Assembly (NCBI GenBank): GCA_903825305.1
Contig: CAIKAC010000007.1
Span: forward strand, 51,766-115,765
DNA length: 64,000 bases
Direction: 5' to 3'
Origin: an uncultured Actinomycetes bacterium
GTDB taxonomy: Bacteria; Actinomycetota; Acidimicrobiia; Acidimicrobiales; RAAP-2
Part shown: piece by piece, positions 52,024-60,579 of the stretch
Layout: the number at the start of each line of letters is the position of its first letter
Numbering within the stretch: the first letter of the stretch is position 1
Translations under genes and position numbers: made by a program
The notes under the pieces: model-generated
Databases searched by the model: none
Seen by the model: the letters and a program-made list of their open reading frames with translations, nothing else
What the model was told of the DNA's origin: nothing

Positions 52024-52560
52024 TTAGGCAGATACCCAGCGAATCACAATAATGCCCACGCCAAAGCCAACGCCGATCGCTGCTTGAACAACCAATTGCA
52101 TGGGAGTGAACTTGGCCTTGATGCCGGCCAATACCTCGAAGGCCACGAGGCACAGCACGGTGGCAGCGAGGCCGACAAGTTGCACAGCGCCAATATTCAA
52201 CCCAAAGAGCGCGGGTATTGCCATCGCCAAGACGGGAATGGAAGCGCCACGGACGATTCCCGACTCATAGCGCATCACCTCTTTGATGAGCCCACTAGAG
52301 ACGGCGCCTGGCGTGGAAAAACGACGAGACAGGATTTCGGCGTAGACGTGCGCTGCAAAGTACAGCAAGAGCACGAGGGCAGTGGTCGCCACCATGCGGA
52401 AGGTGGAGGTGACATGGGAACCATCAATGGCGATGACCGCGCCGACGGTAATGGTGCCATAGACCACACCTTTAGTCCCTACTGAGGGATCGATCCACCT
52501 CGCAATGCGATCAATCACGCTGCGACTGGGCTGTTCGCCCCGACTCGTCTCGTCGCTCAC
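52024..52560 (-). CDS. Unrecognised integral membrane protein
   Basis: 178 aa, no family recognised. A charged N-terminus of about 30 residues is followed by four to five hydrophobic segments (about 33-50, 57-77, 108-130, 132-150, 158-175). The GTG at 52560 overlaps the ridA stop (GTGA), so it was chosen over an earlier in-frame start inside ridA. Last gene of the hesB-Mo hydroxylase-ridA unit; convergent with glnR. Confidence 0.6.
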   Translation of the reverse strand: MSDETSRGEQPSRSVIDRIARWIDPSVGTKGVVYGTITVGAVIAIDGSHVTSTFRMVATTALVLLLYFAAHVYAEILSRRFSTPGAVSSGLIKEVMRYESGIVRGASIPVLAMAIPALFGLNIGAVQLVGLAATVLCLVAFEVLAGIKAKFTPMQLVVQAAIGVGFGVGIIVIRWVSA

Positions 52561-52922
52561 GCTGAAGGAGCGATCGCCCACAGTTCAACTTCAATGTCCG
52601 CGCCCATGGGAAGCGAGGCCACACCAATGGCGCTTCGTGCTGGTCGGTGATCGCCAAAGAATCCGATCCACACCTCATTAACCGCGGCGAAGTCATCCAT
52701 GTTCGTCAAGAAAATTGCCCCGCGTACTACGTCTTGAATACTGGCGCCGTGGGCTTCGAGGAGTCCTCGACCATTCTCGAGCGCCTGCGCCAATTGGGCA
52801 GCAGTACCACCCGTCACCAGCGTGGGACTCGTCGCCGATGGATCAAGACCGAGTTGTCCTGACGTGATCAGCCATTCACCAGCTCGAACAATGGGACTGT
52901 AGGGACCAACCGGCGTTGCCAT
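52557..52922 (-). CDS. ridA: RidA/YjgF/Rid-family enamine/imine deaminase
   Basis: 121 aa. Begins VGPYSPIVRAGEWLITSGQLGLDP and has a VNEVWIGFF segment. Conserved Arg and Glu of active RidA are partly shifted (HRPARSAIGVASLPMGADIEVE), so a Rid subfamily other than RidA itself is possible. Preempts reactive enamine damage. The ATG at 52922 overlaps the upstream stop (TGATG); an earlier ATG is rejected. Confidence 0.8.
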   Translation of the reverse strand: MATPVGPYSPIVRAGEWLITSGQLGLDPSATSPTLVTGGTAAQLAQALENGRGLLEAHGASIQDVVRGAIFLTNMDDFAAVNEVWIGFFGDHRPARSAIGVASLPMGADIEVELWAIAPSA

Positions 52923-54502
52923 CACTGCACCTCTCGTCTTGTAGGCCAATGTTTGACCATACCTTCATCGAACCACACGGCGGCCATGACCGCGGCGAAC
53001 ACTGCCATGCCCACTGCAACCGGCTCCTCGCTCGATGGCTCAATATGGACCGAGATGGGCGGAGTCTGAGCAGCGGTAACAATTCCGAAGGAACGAATGG
53101 TGAGGTCATGAATTTCGCCACCATCGCCAATGGCCAACCCTTCTGAGGTGACTTGGCTGTATGCCTGATGAACCGCACCAATGACATAGGAGCGCAAGGT
53201 GATGGGACAAAGCGCATCACCGGCTCGAACAGAAACCTCAATCGCACCATCGCGCATCTCGACCGAAGCGCTCGCTCCGGTGTCGAGGGTGACGACAAAC
53301 GGCTCTCCAGCGCGGTGCTGGGCCACACAGCGAGCAGCAAGGACTTCAGCAATCACCGCACCTCTATGGGTGGCTCCCACCCGAGGGCCAATGGTGTCGA
53401 TGACCTCGACACTGAGATCAGGCACCAACGCCGACAGCGTTTCAACAATCTCTGAAAGATCATCGCTGTCTGGAGTGCGCGCAATACGCACCATTCCTGA
53501 ACCATCTGCTCGAAGTGCCAGTGAAATTGGTGGGCGCTTTGCTCCTCGGCGAACAACCTCTTCGCGAGGCCAGACAGCCAAAACGCCTGTACCTTGTTCT
53601 TGGGCGAGGCGCTCAGCGTCTGCCCCAACGCTCGACCTTCGTTTGGCGCCAAATGCGCCGGCGTTGGCAAAGGCCGGCGTGGGATGCGAACCCGGTTCAG
53701 CGAAGCTCGCATCGGGCTCAAGGTATGCCGGCTCGACAAAACATGTCGTCAACTCCACCGCTGCTCCGTCGAGCTCAGGTATTGCTAACGGGGCTTTAAG
53801 GGCCACGGTGGAGTTTCGCCCTTGGCGTTTTGAGGCGTTGTCTCGCGCTTGGCTGAGCGTGGCACCGAGCGAGTACCCACCATCATCAGTGCCATAGGCA
53901 ATCAGCGAAGCATCCTCGTCGGCGATAAAACGAAAGGCTCCGGTCACCACATCTCGACTCACGACTTGGCTGACCCCAGATTCAAGGCCTGCGCGCTGAG
54001 CAGCGAGTTCCGGGTTCCGAGGAGGGGCAAGTTCCGCAGTTGGATCAAGGGCCCGTAAAGCGGCTTCGACGATGGGTTGAAAACCCGTACAGCGACACAA
54101 ATGAGCCGCTAGCGCGGTGCGAACCGCTTTTTCGTCAGGGACTCCTTTTCGGGCGAGTCCAATCAAGCGACTCACGATCCCGGGAGTGCAAAATCCGCAC
54201 TGCGCAGCCCCTGTGGCTTCGAACGCCACGACCAGTCGATCAAGGAGGTGAGGATCAACACCTTCCAAGGTGGTAATCGTGCGACCTGCCACACGACGCA
54301 TTGGCGTCACACAACTGACGCGCGGCTGGCCATCGACAAGTACCGTGCAACAACCACACTGGCCTTGAGGACTACACCCGTCCTTTACGGAATGACAGCC
54401 TCCGCTTTCACGCAAGGCATCAAGCAGTGTGGCCTCAAGAGGCAGCGCGACGGATTCTCCATTGAGCGTGACCGTAACGGTCGACGCCGCATCTGGCGAC
54501 AC
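52922..54502 (-). CDS. Fused [2Fe-2S]/truncated molybdenum hydroxylase protein
   Basis: 526 aa. Residues 1-155 are a complete xanthine-dehydrogenase-type small subunit: plant-type cluster C43...C52, C64, then CGFCTPG and CRCTGF for the second cluster. The rest, about 370 aa, resembles the molybdopterin subunit but is half the normal length: NAGAFGAKRRSSVG and the closing IGAVHQAYSQVTSEGLAI...GEIHDLTIRSFG are recognisable. No FAD domain. Whether it binds Mo cofactor is uncertain. Directly after an iron-sulfur assembly gene and before ridA. Confidence 0.7.
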   Translation of the reverse strand: MSPDAASTVTVTLNGESVALPLEATLLDALRESGGCHSVKDGCSPQGQCGCCTVLVDGQPRVSCVTPMRRVAGRTITTLEGVDPHLLDRLVVAFEATGAAQCGFCTPGIVSRLIGLARKGVPDEKAVRTALAAHLCRCTGFQPIVEAALRALDPTAELAPPRNPELAAQRAGLESGVSQVVSRDVVTGAFRFIADEDASLIAYGTDDGGYSLGATLSQARDNASKRQGRNSTVALKAPLAIPELDGAAVELTTCFVEPAYLEPDASFAEPGSHPTPAFANAGAFGAKRRSSVGADAERLAQEQGTGVLAVWPREEVVRRGAKRPPISLALRADGSGMVRIARTPDSDDLSEIVETLSALVPDLSVEVIDTIGPRVGATHRGAVIAEVLAARCVAQHRAGEPFVVTLDTGASASVEMRDGAIEVSVRAGDALCPITLRSYVIGAVHQAYSQVTSEGLAIGDGGEIHDLTIRSFGIVTAAQTPPISVHIEPSSEEPVAVGMAVFAAVMAAVWFDEGMVKHWPTRREVQ

Positions 54503-54510
54503 GGAGCTGT

Positions 54511-54876
54511 CTAGTTAAAAGAGTTGCCGCAACCGCAGGTGCGCGAAGCGTTGGGGTTCGTGATGTGGAAGCCCGCTCCGTTGAGTCCGTCTTGGTAGTC
54601 AAGCGATGACCCGGTGAGCATCTCGGCTGACTCTGCATCAACGACAACGCGAACGTCACCAAAGGTGCTGACGACATCACCGTCGGCGATGTCTGAGTCA
54701 AAGAACATGTCGTACTGGAATCCCGAGCAACCGCCGGCCTTCACCGCAATACGAAGGGCGAGTTCAGAGCCGTTCTCTTCGCCAGCGAGCAACTCAGCGA
54801 CCTTAGAGACGGCGAGGTCTGACAAGGTAACGGGCTCTGGCTTCTTCGAAATGTTGACTGAGGTTGCAAGCGACAT
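54511..54876 (-). CDS. erpA: HesB/IscA/ErpA iron-sulfur insertion protein
   Basis: 121 aa. The three conserved cysteines are in GGCSGFQYDM and CGCGNSF, the A-type carrier signature. Delivers clusters to apo-proteins. The ATG at 54876 follows CAGGAGGA; the earlier in-frame ATG is rejected. The next gene, 8 nt on, is a two-cluster iron-sulfur protein, a likely client. Confidence 0.9.
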   Translation of the reverse strand: MSLATSVNISKKPEPVTLSDLAVSKVAELLAGEENGSELALRIAVKAGGCSGFQYDMFFDSDIADGDVVSTFGDVRVVVDAESAEMLTGSSLDYQDGLNGAGFHITNPNASRTCGCGNSFN

Positions 54877-54986
54877 GGTTCGTCCTCCTGGGATACTGAC
54901 CCTCACGGGATACCCCTCCATGCTAGCGACAAGCGCTGACCCTGCGCCCTCAGGGGGAGTTCTTCACCAATTTTTCCTAGCACCGA

Positions 54987-54992
54987 TAGCGT
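54987..54992 (+). promoter_or_regulatory. -10 box (TAGCGT) of the leaderless mrp gene
   Basis: TAGCGT ends 7 nt before the GTG at 55000; no Shine-Dalgarno. Confidence 0.45.
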
Positions 54993-54999
54993 AAAAGGC

Positions 55000-56151
55000 G
55001 TGGAACCAAGCGACAGAGAGCTCGAAGAAGCAGTACGGGAGCAACTTCGTCACGTCATTGACCCCGAGTTGAGCGCCGACATCGTCACCCTTGGGATGGT
55101 GACTGACATCGCCTCCCAAGCCGGTGCGCTCACCGTGACCGTCGCACTCACCACGCCCTCGTGTCCTCTTCGCGGCCAAATCGAGCGCGATGCCCGAGAA
55201 GCCATTGCCAAGGTCCCGGGAGTTCGTGAGGTCACCATCAATATTGGCAATCTTGACCCTGAAGCCAAAGCCGCGCTCATGGATCGAGCTCGACGAATCG
55301 CACAGAAAGATGCACCCATCACCTCCATCCCCTCTGGAGCGCGCATTTTGGCCATTGCCTCGGGCAAAGGTGGAGTGGGAAAGTCTTCCACCACGGCCAA
55401 CATCGCCATGGGCCTCGCCGCGCAAGGTTTTTGTGTTGGCGTGCTCGATGCCGACGTATGGGGATTCTCACTTCCACGCATGCTGGGCATTGATGATCGA
55501 GTCCAAGCTCGTGAGCACAAAATGGTGCCGATTGAAACAAGCGTTGGTCGCGGCAGCATCAAGTTGCTCTCCATGGGTCTGTTGGCTGATGAAGGCGATG
55601 CCATTTTGTGGCGGGGACTTTTGCTCAACCGCGCGGTTCAACAATTCATTGAAGACGCCCATTGGGATGACATCGACTATCTCTTGATCGACTTGCCACC
55701 TGGAACGGGTGACGTTTCCATGGGACTCGCCCGGCATCTCCCACGAACTGAAGTCCTCATCGTCACCACACCACCTATGGCGGCGCAACAGGTGGCAGGT
55801 CGCGTCGCCACCTTGGCGCGGCGATCCAACCTCAGAGTGGTGGGCGCCATTGAGACCATGAGCTCATTTACCTGCGAACACGGCACCCCTCAAGCGGTAT
55901 TTGGTTCTGGCGGTGGCCTGCGTCTCTCCGAATCAATTGGCGTACCCCTACTCGGTTCCATCCCCCTCGATGCTGCGGTCGTTGAGGGCGGTGATGACGG
56001 CGTCCCCGCCATCACCGGGTCGAGCCCGGGAGCAGTCGCGTATCAGGCGTTAGTGCAGAAAATTGCCACCTTGCTTCCTCCTCTGCACCAGTTGGAGGGT
56101 TGTTCGGCTCGGTTACTGAGTGCTCTTGATAGTGCCGTGGCTGACGCCTGA
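55000..56151 (+). CDS. mrp: Mrp/NBP35-family iron-sulfur carrier ATPase
   Basis: 383 aa. N-terminal MIP18/DUF59 domain (VIDPELSADIVTLGMV), then a P-loop ATPase with IASGKGGVGKSSTTAN and YLLIDLPPGTGDV. The C-terminal CPxC pair that bridges the cluster in many Mrp proteins is reduced to one Cys (TCEHGTP), as in other actinobacterial Mrp. Divergent from the erpA unit, a second link to iron-sulfur assembly. Confidence 0.9.
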   Translation: MEPSDRELEEAVREQLRHVIDPELSADIVTLGMVTDIASQAGALTVTVALTTPSCPLRGQIERDAREAIAKVPGVREVTINIGNLDPEAKAALMDRARRIAQKDAPITSIPSGARILAIASGKGGVGKSSTTANIAMGLAAQGFCVGVLDADVWGFSLPRMLGIDDRVQAREHKMVPIETSVGRGSIKLLSMGLLADEGDAILWRGLLLNRAVQQFIEDAHWDDIDYLLIDLPPGTGDVSMGLARHLPRTEVLIVTTPPMAAQQVAGRVATLARRSNLRVVGAIETMSSFTCEHGTPQAVFGSGGGLRLSESIGVPLLGSIPLDAAVVEGGDDGVPAITGSSPGAVAYQALVQKIATLLPPLHQLEGCSARLLSALDSAVADA

Positions 56152-56251
56152 CGTCACGCCTTGTTTACTCACTGAGCATTTGCTACTGGGCTGAGCCAAA
56201 ACTGTGCCGGTAGGGCGCTACATTGGCCTGACGTACACAGAGGAGTCCATC

Positions 56252-57205
56252 GTGGCGCAGCCAGCCAAAAACAAACAACAAAGTAAAGACCAGAGTCGCA
56301 CCGTCAGCACGAAAAAGGCACCGACGAAGGCGGGTGGTCGATCCAACGCCAAGCTCATTGCGTGGGGCTCCGTGGGGCTCGTTGTTGTGATTGTGGCAGT
56401 GCTCGTCATTGTGAAGTTGACTTCATCGTCAAGCAACGGTGGCGGCGGCTCGAAGACCTTTGAGCCGGCCTCAGCCTCAGTGGTTGCTCAAGTCACGTCC
56501 ATCCCAACGAGCGTGTACAACACCGTGGGCATCAACTCGAGTGTCGCAAGCGTTACAGCTCCAACCACCACCAAGGGCCAGCCAGCGCTCAAGTGGGCCG
56601 AATCCTCACTGCCAGCCGTGTTTTACTACGGCGCCGAATACTGCCCGTACTGTGCTGCCGAACGCTGGCCCTTTATTGCCGCGCTCAGCCGATTTGGTAC
56701 TTGGTCAAACCTTGGCAACATGCAGTCATCGAGCACTGACGTGTACCCCAACACGCAGACCTTTACCTTCTCAAAGGCCAGCTATAGCTCTCCCTACATC
56801 TCCCTCCATGCGGTAGAGGCCTATGCCAATTACTACAACGCCGCTGGTACCGCTTGGGCACCCTTGATGACGCCAACAGCCCAAGAGCTCAAGTTGGTAA
56901 GCACCTATGACTCACACGCCTTCTTCCCCTCGATTCCTGCTAATCAGCCGGGATCCATTCCCTTCTTAGACTTTGGAAACCAAACGCTCATTGCAGGGGC
57001 GAGTTACTCACCGACCGTGCTCACCGGCTCAACTCGGGACCAGATTGCCGCAGGACTCAGTAACGCAAGCAACCCAGCCACCCAAGCCATCGTGGCCACC
57101 GCCAACTACATGACGGCGTCGATCTGCCACATCGATGGTGGCAAACCTGGTTCGGTGTGCACTTCAGCCGGCGTCAAAGCTGCGGCGAAGGCACTCGGGT
57201 ACTAG
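56252..57205 (+). CDS. Membrane-anchored DUF929 thioredoxin-like protein
   Basis: 317 aa. A basic lysine-rich N-terminus (about 1-33), one membrane segment (about 35-57), then an extracytoplasmic DUF929 domain with [15 protein letters not shown], a CxxC thioredoxin-like site. GTG start after AGAGGAG. Followed 7 nt later by a VKOR gene; together they form a likely oxidative folding pair, like DsbA-DsbB. Confidence 0.82.
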   Translation: MAQPAKNKQQSKDQSRTVSTKKAPTKAGGRSNAKLIAWGSVGLVVVIVAVLVIVKLTSSSSNGGGGSKTFEPASASVVAQVTSIPTSVYNTVGINSSVASVTAPTTTKGQPALKWAESSLPAVFYYGAEYCPYCAAERWPFIAALSRFGTWSNLGNMQSSSTDVYPNTQTFTFSKASYSSPYISLHAVEAYANYYNAAGTAWAPLMTPTAQELKLVSTYDSHAFFPSIPANQPGSIPFLDFGNQTLIAGASYSPTVLTGSTRDQIAAGLSNASNPATQAIVATANYMTASICHIDGGKPGSVCTSAGVKAAAKALGY

Positions 57206-57212
57206 GAACTCC

Positions 57213-57692
57213 GTGGCCATAGACCTCAAGCGACCCGTCGCCCCAGCTCCGCTGTGGGCCGTGATCGCGAGTGGTCTGCTCACGCTCGTAGGTCTCGGCA
57301 TTGCTATCTACATGACCATTGTCCACTTTGTGGGCAAACAGGCCTTGATCTGTAATGCCACGGGCGCGATCGACTGTTGGAAGGTAACGACGTCTCCGCA
57401 GAGTTACGTCTTTCACATTCCCGTAGCCATCCTTGGCTTGGGGTACTTCATCGTTGGTCTCGCGATTAATTCGCCGTGGGCGTGGAAATCACAAGACGCT
57501 CGAATTCATATCGCGCGAATTGTGTATGCCGTGATGGGCATCGGCTTTGTCCTGTGGCTCGTTGCAGCAGAACTGCTCATCATCAAAGCGCTGTGCCTGT
57601 GGTGCACGGGAGTCCATCTCGTGACCTTCGCACTCTTCATTGTCACCATGCTCAGTGTGCCCGCCATGCTGAGCGGCGCCACTGAGGACTAG
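57213..57692 (+). CDS. Vitamin K epoxide reductase family protein
   Basis: 159 aa, four membrane segments. The paired cysteines in ALICNATGAIDCW and the active-site CLWC are present, plus the conserved serine/threonine in KVTTSPQSY. It reoxidises secreted thiol oxidoreductases with menaquinone. GTG at 57213 chosen by the family N-terminus; the longer frame overlaps the DUF929 gene. Its stop overlaps that of whiB on the other strand. Confidence 0.87.
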   Translation: MAIDLKRPVAPAPLWAVIASGLLTLVGLGIAIYMTIVHFVGKQALICNATGAIDCWKVTTSPQSYVFHIPVAILGLGYFIVGLAINSPWAWKSQDARIHIARIVYAVMGIGFVLWLVAAELLIIKALCLWCTGVHLVTFALFIVTMLSVPAMLSGATED

Positions 57693-57955
57693 CGGATCAT
57701 TACCGAACGCTTGGCGACGTAGATGCGTCGTTCTGATTCGTTCAAGCCACCCCAAATGCCGTGTGACTCATCAACTGAAATTGCGTGTTCGAGGCAGTCG
57801 TTAACAACGGCGCACTCACCGCAGATTCGCTTGGCATCCGACTCGCGGGCCAGCTTGTCTTCTTTGCGCTCAGTAGCCACCGGAGGAAAGAACAGTTCTG
57901 CGTATGGACCTTTGCAGGCAGCCAATCGGCGCCAATCACGTTGCTCATCAATCAT
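57689..57955 (-). CDS. whiB: WhiB-family iron-sulfur transcription factor
   Basis: 88 aa. Four cluster cysteines at C14, C45, C48 and C54, then the GIWGG turn (66-70) and a basic C-terminus (RRIYVAKR). Binds sigma region 4 with a [4Fe-4S] cluster and responds to redox or NO. Adjacent to a BagA/BagB pair, the place of WhiB4 in Mycobacterium, but the subtype is not certain. GGGGGTG precedes the ATG. Confidence 0.93.
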   Translation of the reverse strand: MIDEQRDWRRLAACKGPYAELFFPPVATERKEDKLARESDAKRICGECAVVNDCLEHAISVDESHGIWGGLNESERRIYVAKRSVMIR

Positions 57956-58077
57956 GAGTCACCCCCCAGTGACAAACCGCTCCATTGCGGTCGCACCAAC
58001 TTACTGCCCGGTACTCGACCTGACAAGGCCTCTGACCTGTGGTTTTACTAATAGGGTCCGAAGATTTCCCGGCTCGC

Positions 58078-58083
58078 TAGCGT
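58078..58083 (+). promoter_or_regulatory. -10 box (TAGCGT) of the ArsA-like operon
   Basis: TAGCGT ends 9 nt before the ATG at 58093; only a weak AAGG intervenes. Confidence 0.4.
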
Positions 58084-58092
58084 GAAAAGGCC

Positions 58093-59034
58093 ATGGCAGC
58101 GATAATCCACCCCTCAGGTCCCAAGGTGAGAATCCTCCTTGGAAAAGGCGGAGTTGGCAAGACTGTCGTGGCGTCTGCTTTGGCTCGGGCACTCGCCGAT
58201 CAAGGAGCGCGAACGCTGCTCGTCGAACTCGATGGACGACCAGAGATCACCCGGCACTTCGGACTCGAGGGCAGCTTGCCTCAAGAAGACATGCTGCTAT
58301 ATCGATCACCAGCAGATGGTTGCGTCTTGGGCCGTCACGTGGCAGCCGATGATGCGCTGGTTGGTTATCTCAACGATCACGGCATGAAGGCCGTGTCACG
58401 TCGGCTCCATAAATCAGGACTCATTGACGTGATCGCTGGATCAATTCCTGGCTTACGAGATGTCTTAGTACTCGGAAAGATCAAACAATTCGCGAACCGA
58501 GATGACCTCGATGCCATCGTGGTCGACGGGCCAGCGACCGGTCACGCCTTGACCTTGCTCACCTCGCCAGCTGGCCTCGCCCGTGTTGCGAGAACTGGTC
58601 CAGTAAAAGAACAAGCAGAACAAGTTGCAACCCTGCTTGCCGATGGAAATCGGTGCGGGGTAATTCTGGTGACCACCCCAGAGGAACTGCCCATCACCGA
58701 AACCATCGAAGCGGCGTATCGCATCGAAGATGAAGCGGACATCACCTTGTCGCTCATCGTTGCCAATCGCGTTCACCGGGTCTTCTCCCCAAGCGTGCTT
58801 GAGCACCTCAAGGACGCAGATCTCGATGACGCATTAGCGATGCAGCTGCAAGAGGCCTACGCCTTCTCTCAAGCTCGAAGCGCCACTGAGCAGCCGGAAC
58901 TTCAACGGCTTGCCCGAGAACTCGCCATTGATCTCATCGAACTCCCCGCCTTTGATGGCCTGCGCGCGGAATCAGCCATGGTGGCCGATCTCGCAGCGAG
59001 CCTTGGCGCAGAGTCACCTTCTGGATGTACATGA
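58093..59034 (+). CDS. ArsA/GET3-like ATPase, BagA type
   Basis: 313 aa. Deviant P-loop LLGKGGVGKTVVASA, switch I LDGRPEI, and VVDGPATGHALTLL. No arsenite-binding cysteine triad. Pairs with the next gene, whose start overlaps by 4 nt, as do BagA and BagB (Rv3679/Rv3680) of Mycobacterium, beside a whiB in both. The pair likely forms a hetero-complex; cargo unknown. Confidence 0.82.
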   Translation: MAAIIHPSGPKVRILLGKGGVGKTVVASALARALADQGARTLLVELDGRPEITRHFGLEGSLPQEDMLLYRSPADGCVLGRHVAADDALVGYLNDHGMKAVSRRLHKSGLIDVIAGSIPGLRDVLVLGKIKQFANRDDLDAIVVDGPATGHALTLLTSPAGLARVARTGPVKEQAEQVATLLADGNRCGVILVTTPEELPITETIEAAYRIEDEADITLSLIVANRVHRVFSPSVLEHLKDADLDDALAMQLQEAYAFSQARSATEQPELQRLARELAIDLIELPAFDGLRAESAMVADLAASLGAESPSGCT

Positions 59035-60116
59035 TGCATCTCGTTGAATCTCTGAGTGAAAAGCGTGTCGTGGTGTGCTGTGGGCCGGGCGGCGTCGGCA
59101 AGACCACCGTGTCAAGTGCTCTGGCGCTGAGCTTGGCTGAATCTGGCAAGCGGGTGTGTGTTCTCACTATTGATCCAGCACGTCGCCTCACCGATGCCCT
59201 TGGCATCGAGGAACTCGACAACACCCCGCGCCTGATTCCCGATGTTCGCCAGGGATCGTTGCGTGCCGCCATGCTCACCACCGAAGCCACCTTCGACGCC
59301 CTCATCGATCGCTATGCCCCGAGTCCCGAACAGGCCGCAACGATTAAGGCCAATCGTCTCTATCAAAACCTGGCGACGTCACTCAGTGGCATGCAGGAGT
59401 ACATGGCGATTGAGAAGCTCAACGAATTGATGGATGACGAGACCATTGACATCGTGGTCCTCGACACGCCGCCGACGCGCAATGCCCTCGATGTGATCAC
59501 AGCGCCAACTCGACTGACTCGTTTCCTCGAGAACCGCGTCTTTCGCGCCCTCTTGAGTCCCACCTCTGCCTACCTGCGAGCAATCTCGGTAGCAACACAA
59601 TCAATACTCAAAACCCTGGGTGCCGCCGCGGGGGCTGAACTTGTCGATGATGCCGTTGGTTTCTTTCAAGCCTTCACTGGTATGGAGCGAGGATTCTCCG
59701 AGCGTGCTTCCACAATGCGAGACCTGTTGGCCTCTCATGACACCGCCTATGTGTTGGTCACCTCTCCTCGCAGCGATGCCATCGAAGAGGCTCGCTTCTT
59801 TGCCGGCCAGCTCTTGAGTGCCGAACTCAGCACCCATGCGGTAATCGTCAACCGAGTATTGGGCGGGTTCTCCGGCCCCGAAATCCCCGCCTCACTGCTT
59901 GACCGTGACGATGACGTCGGTCAGCTTGGCCTGTGCGCCCAGGACCTTCGCCGAGCAGCAGAAGATGCCCGGGGGGCTATTCAAGACGTAGCCCTCGCCA
60001 TGGCGCCCACACCGGTGATCACCCTTGGTTTTCAACAAGGAGATCTCCACAGTCTCGAAGGCCTTCGAGAACTTGGTGTTCGCCTCGTCACCAGTGATGT
60101 CGCTCCAGGCCCGTAA
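59031..60116 (+). CDS. ArsA/GET3-like ATPase, BagB type
   Basis: 361 aa. P-loop CCGPGGVGKTTVSSAL, LTIDPARRLTDALG, and VVLDTPPTRNALDVI; a long helical insert (about 95-150) fits the substrate-handling part of the fold. The ATG at 59031 gives an ATGA overlap; one at 59025 is also possible. Partner of the preceding ATPase. Confidence 0.82.
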   Translation: MMHLVESLSEKRVVVCCGPGGVGKTTVSSALALSLAESGKRVCVLTIDPARRLTDALGIEELDNTPRLIPDVRQGSLRAAMLTTEATFDALIDRYAPSPEQAATIKANRLYQNLATSLSGMQEYMAIEKLNELMDDETIDIVVLDTPPTRNALDVITAPTRLTRFLENRVFRALLSPTSAYLRAISVATQSILKTLGAAAGAELVDDAVGFFQAFTGMERGFSERASTMRDLLASHDTAYVLVTSPRSDAIEEARFFAGQLLSAELSTHAVIVNRVLGGFSGPEIPASLLDRDDDVGQLGLCAQDLRRAAEDARGAIQDVALAMAPTPVITLGFQQGDLHSLEGLRELGVRLVTSDVAPGP

Positions 60117-60126
60117 GGGATTTTGC

Positions 60127-60132
60127 TAGGTT
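60127..60132 (+). promoter_or_regulatory. -10 box (TAGGTT) of the leaderless receiver gene
   Basis: TAGGTT ends 7 nt before the GTG at 60140; no Shine-Dalgarno. Confidence 0.45.
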
Positions 60133-60139
60133 CTTAACC

Positions 60140-60568
60140 GTGCACACCATTGTTGTCGCAGCCGATACCGCTGCCGTTCGCGAGCAGGTCATCAAGATTC
60201 TTGACGCACCAGACGTCGAGATCTTTGAGGCCCACTCAGCCCCTGAAGCTATTGAATTCGTCAAGGAACACGAGCCCGATCTCGTCATCTCTGACATGCA
60301 GATGGGCTCCATGGGAGGCATTGCCTTGTGCCTCGAACTGCGATTGCTCGCCACCATTGACGAAGTCTTCGCGCCAGCGTTCCTGCTCTTGCTCGATCGT
60401 CGTGCCGATGTCTTCCAAGCCCGTCGATCTGCCGCTAATGGATGGGTCGTCAAGCCCCTGGACCCCATTCGTCTTCGCCGCGCAACGGCTTCGCTACTCG
60501 AAGGTGGCGACTACGACGACACCTCGTTCCAGCCCTCGCCGGTGCTGGTTCCCGAGACTCTGGCATAA
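60140..60568 (+). CDS. Stand-alone receiver-domain protein, incomplete acidic pocket
   Basis: 142 aa, a single response-regulator receiver fold with no output domain. The phospho-acceptor Asp (VISDMQM, about D52) and the conserved Lys (VVKPLDP) are present, but the early acidic pair is replaced (VVAADTAA). It may work without phosphorylation or through a single Asp. No histidine kinase is adjacent. 11 nt before the CBS-domain gene. Confidence 0.7.
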   Translation: MHTIVVAADTAAVREQVIKILDAPDVEIFEAHSAPEAIEFVKEHEPDLVISDMQMGSMGGIALCLELRLLATIDEVFAPAFLLLLDRRADVFQARRSAANGWVVKPLDPIRLRRATASLLEGGDYDDTSFQPSPVLVPETLA

Positions 60569-60579
60569 CCGGAGGCCCG

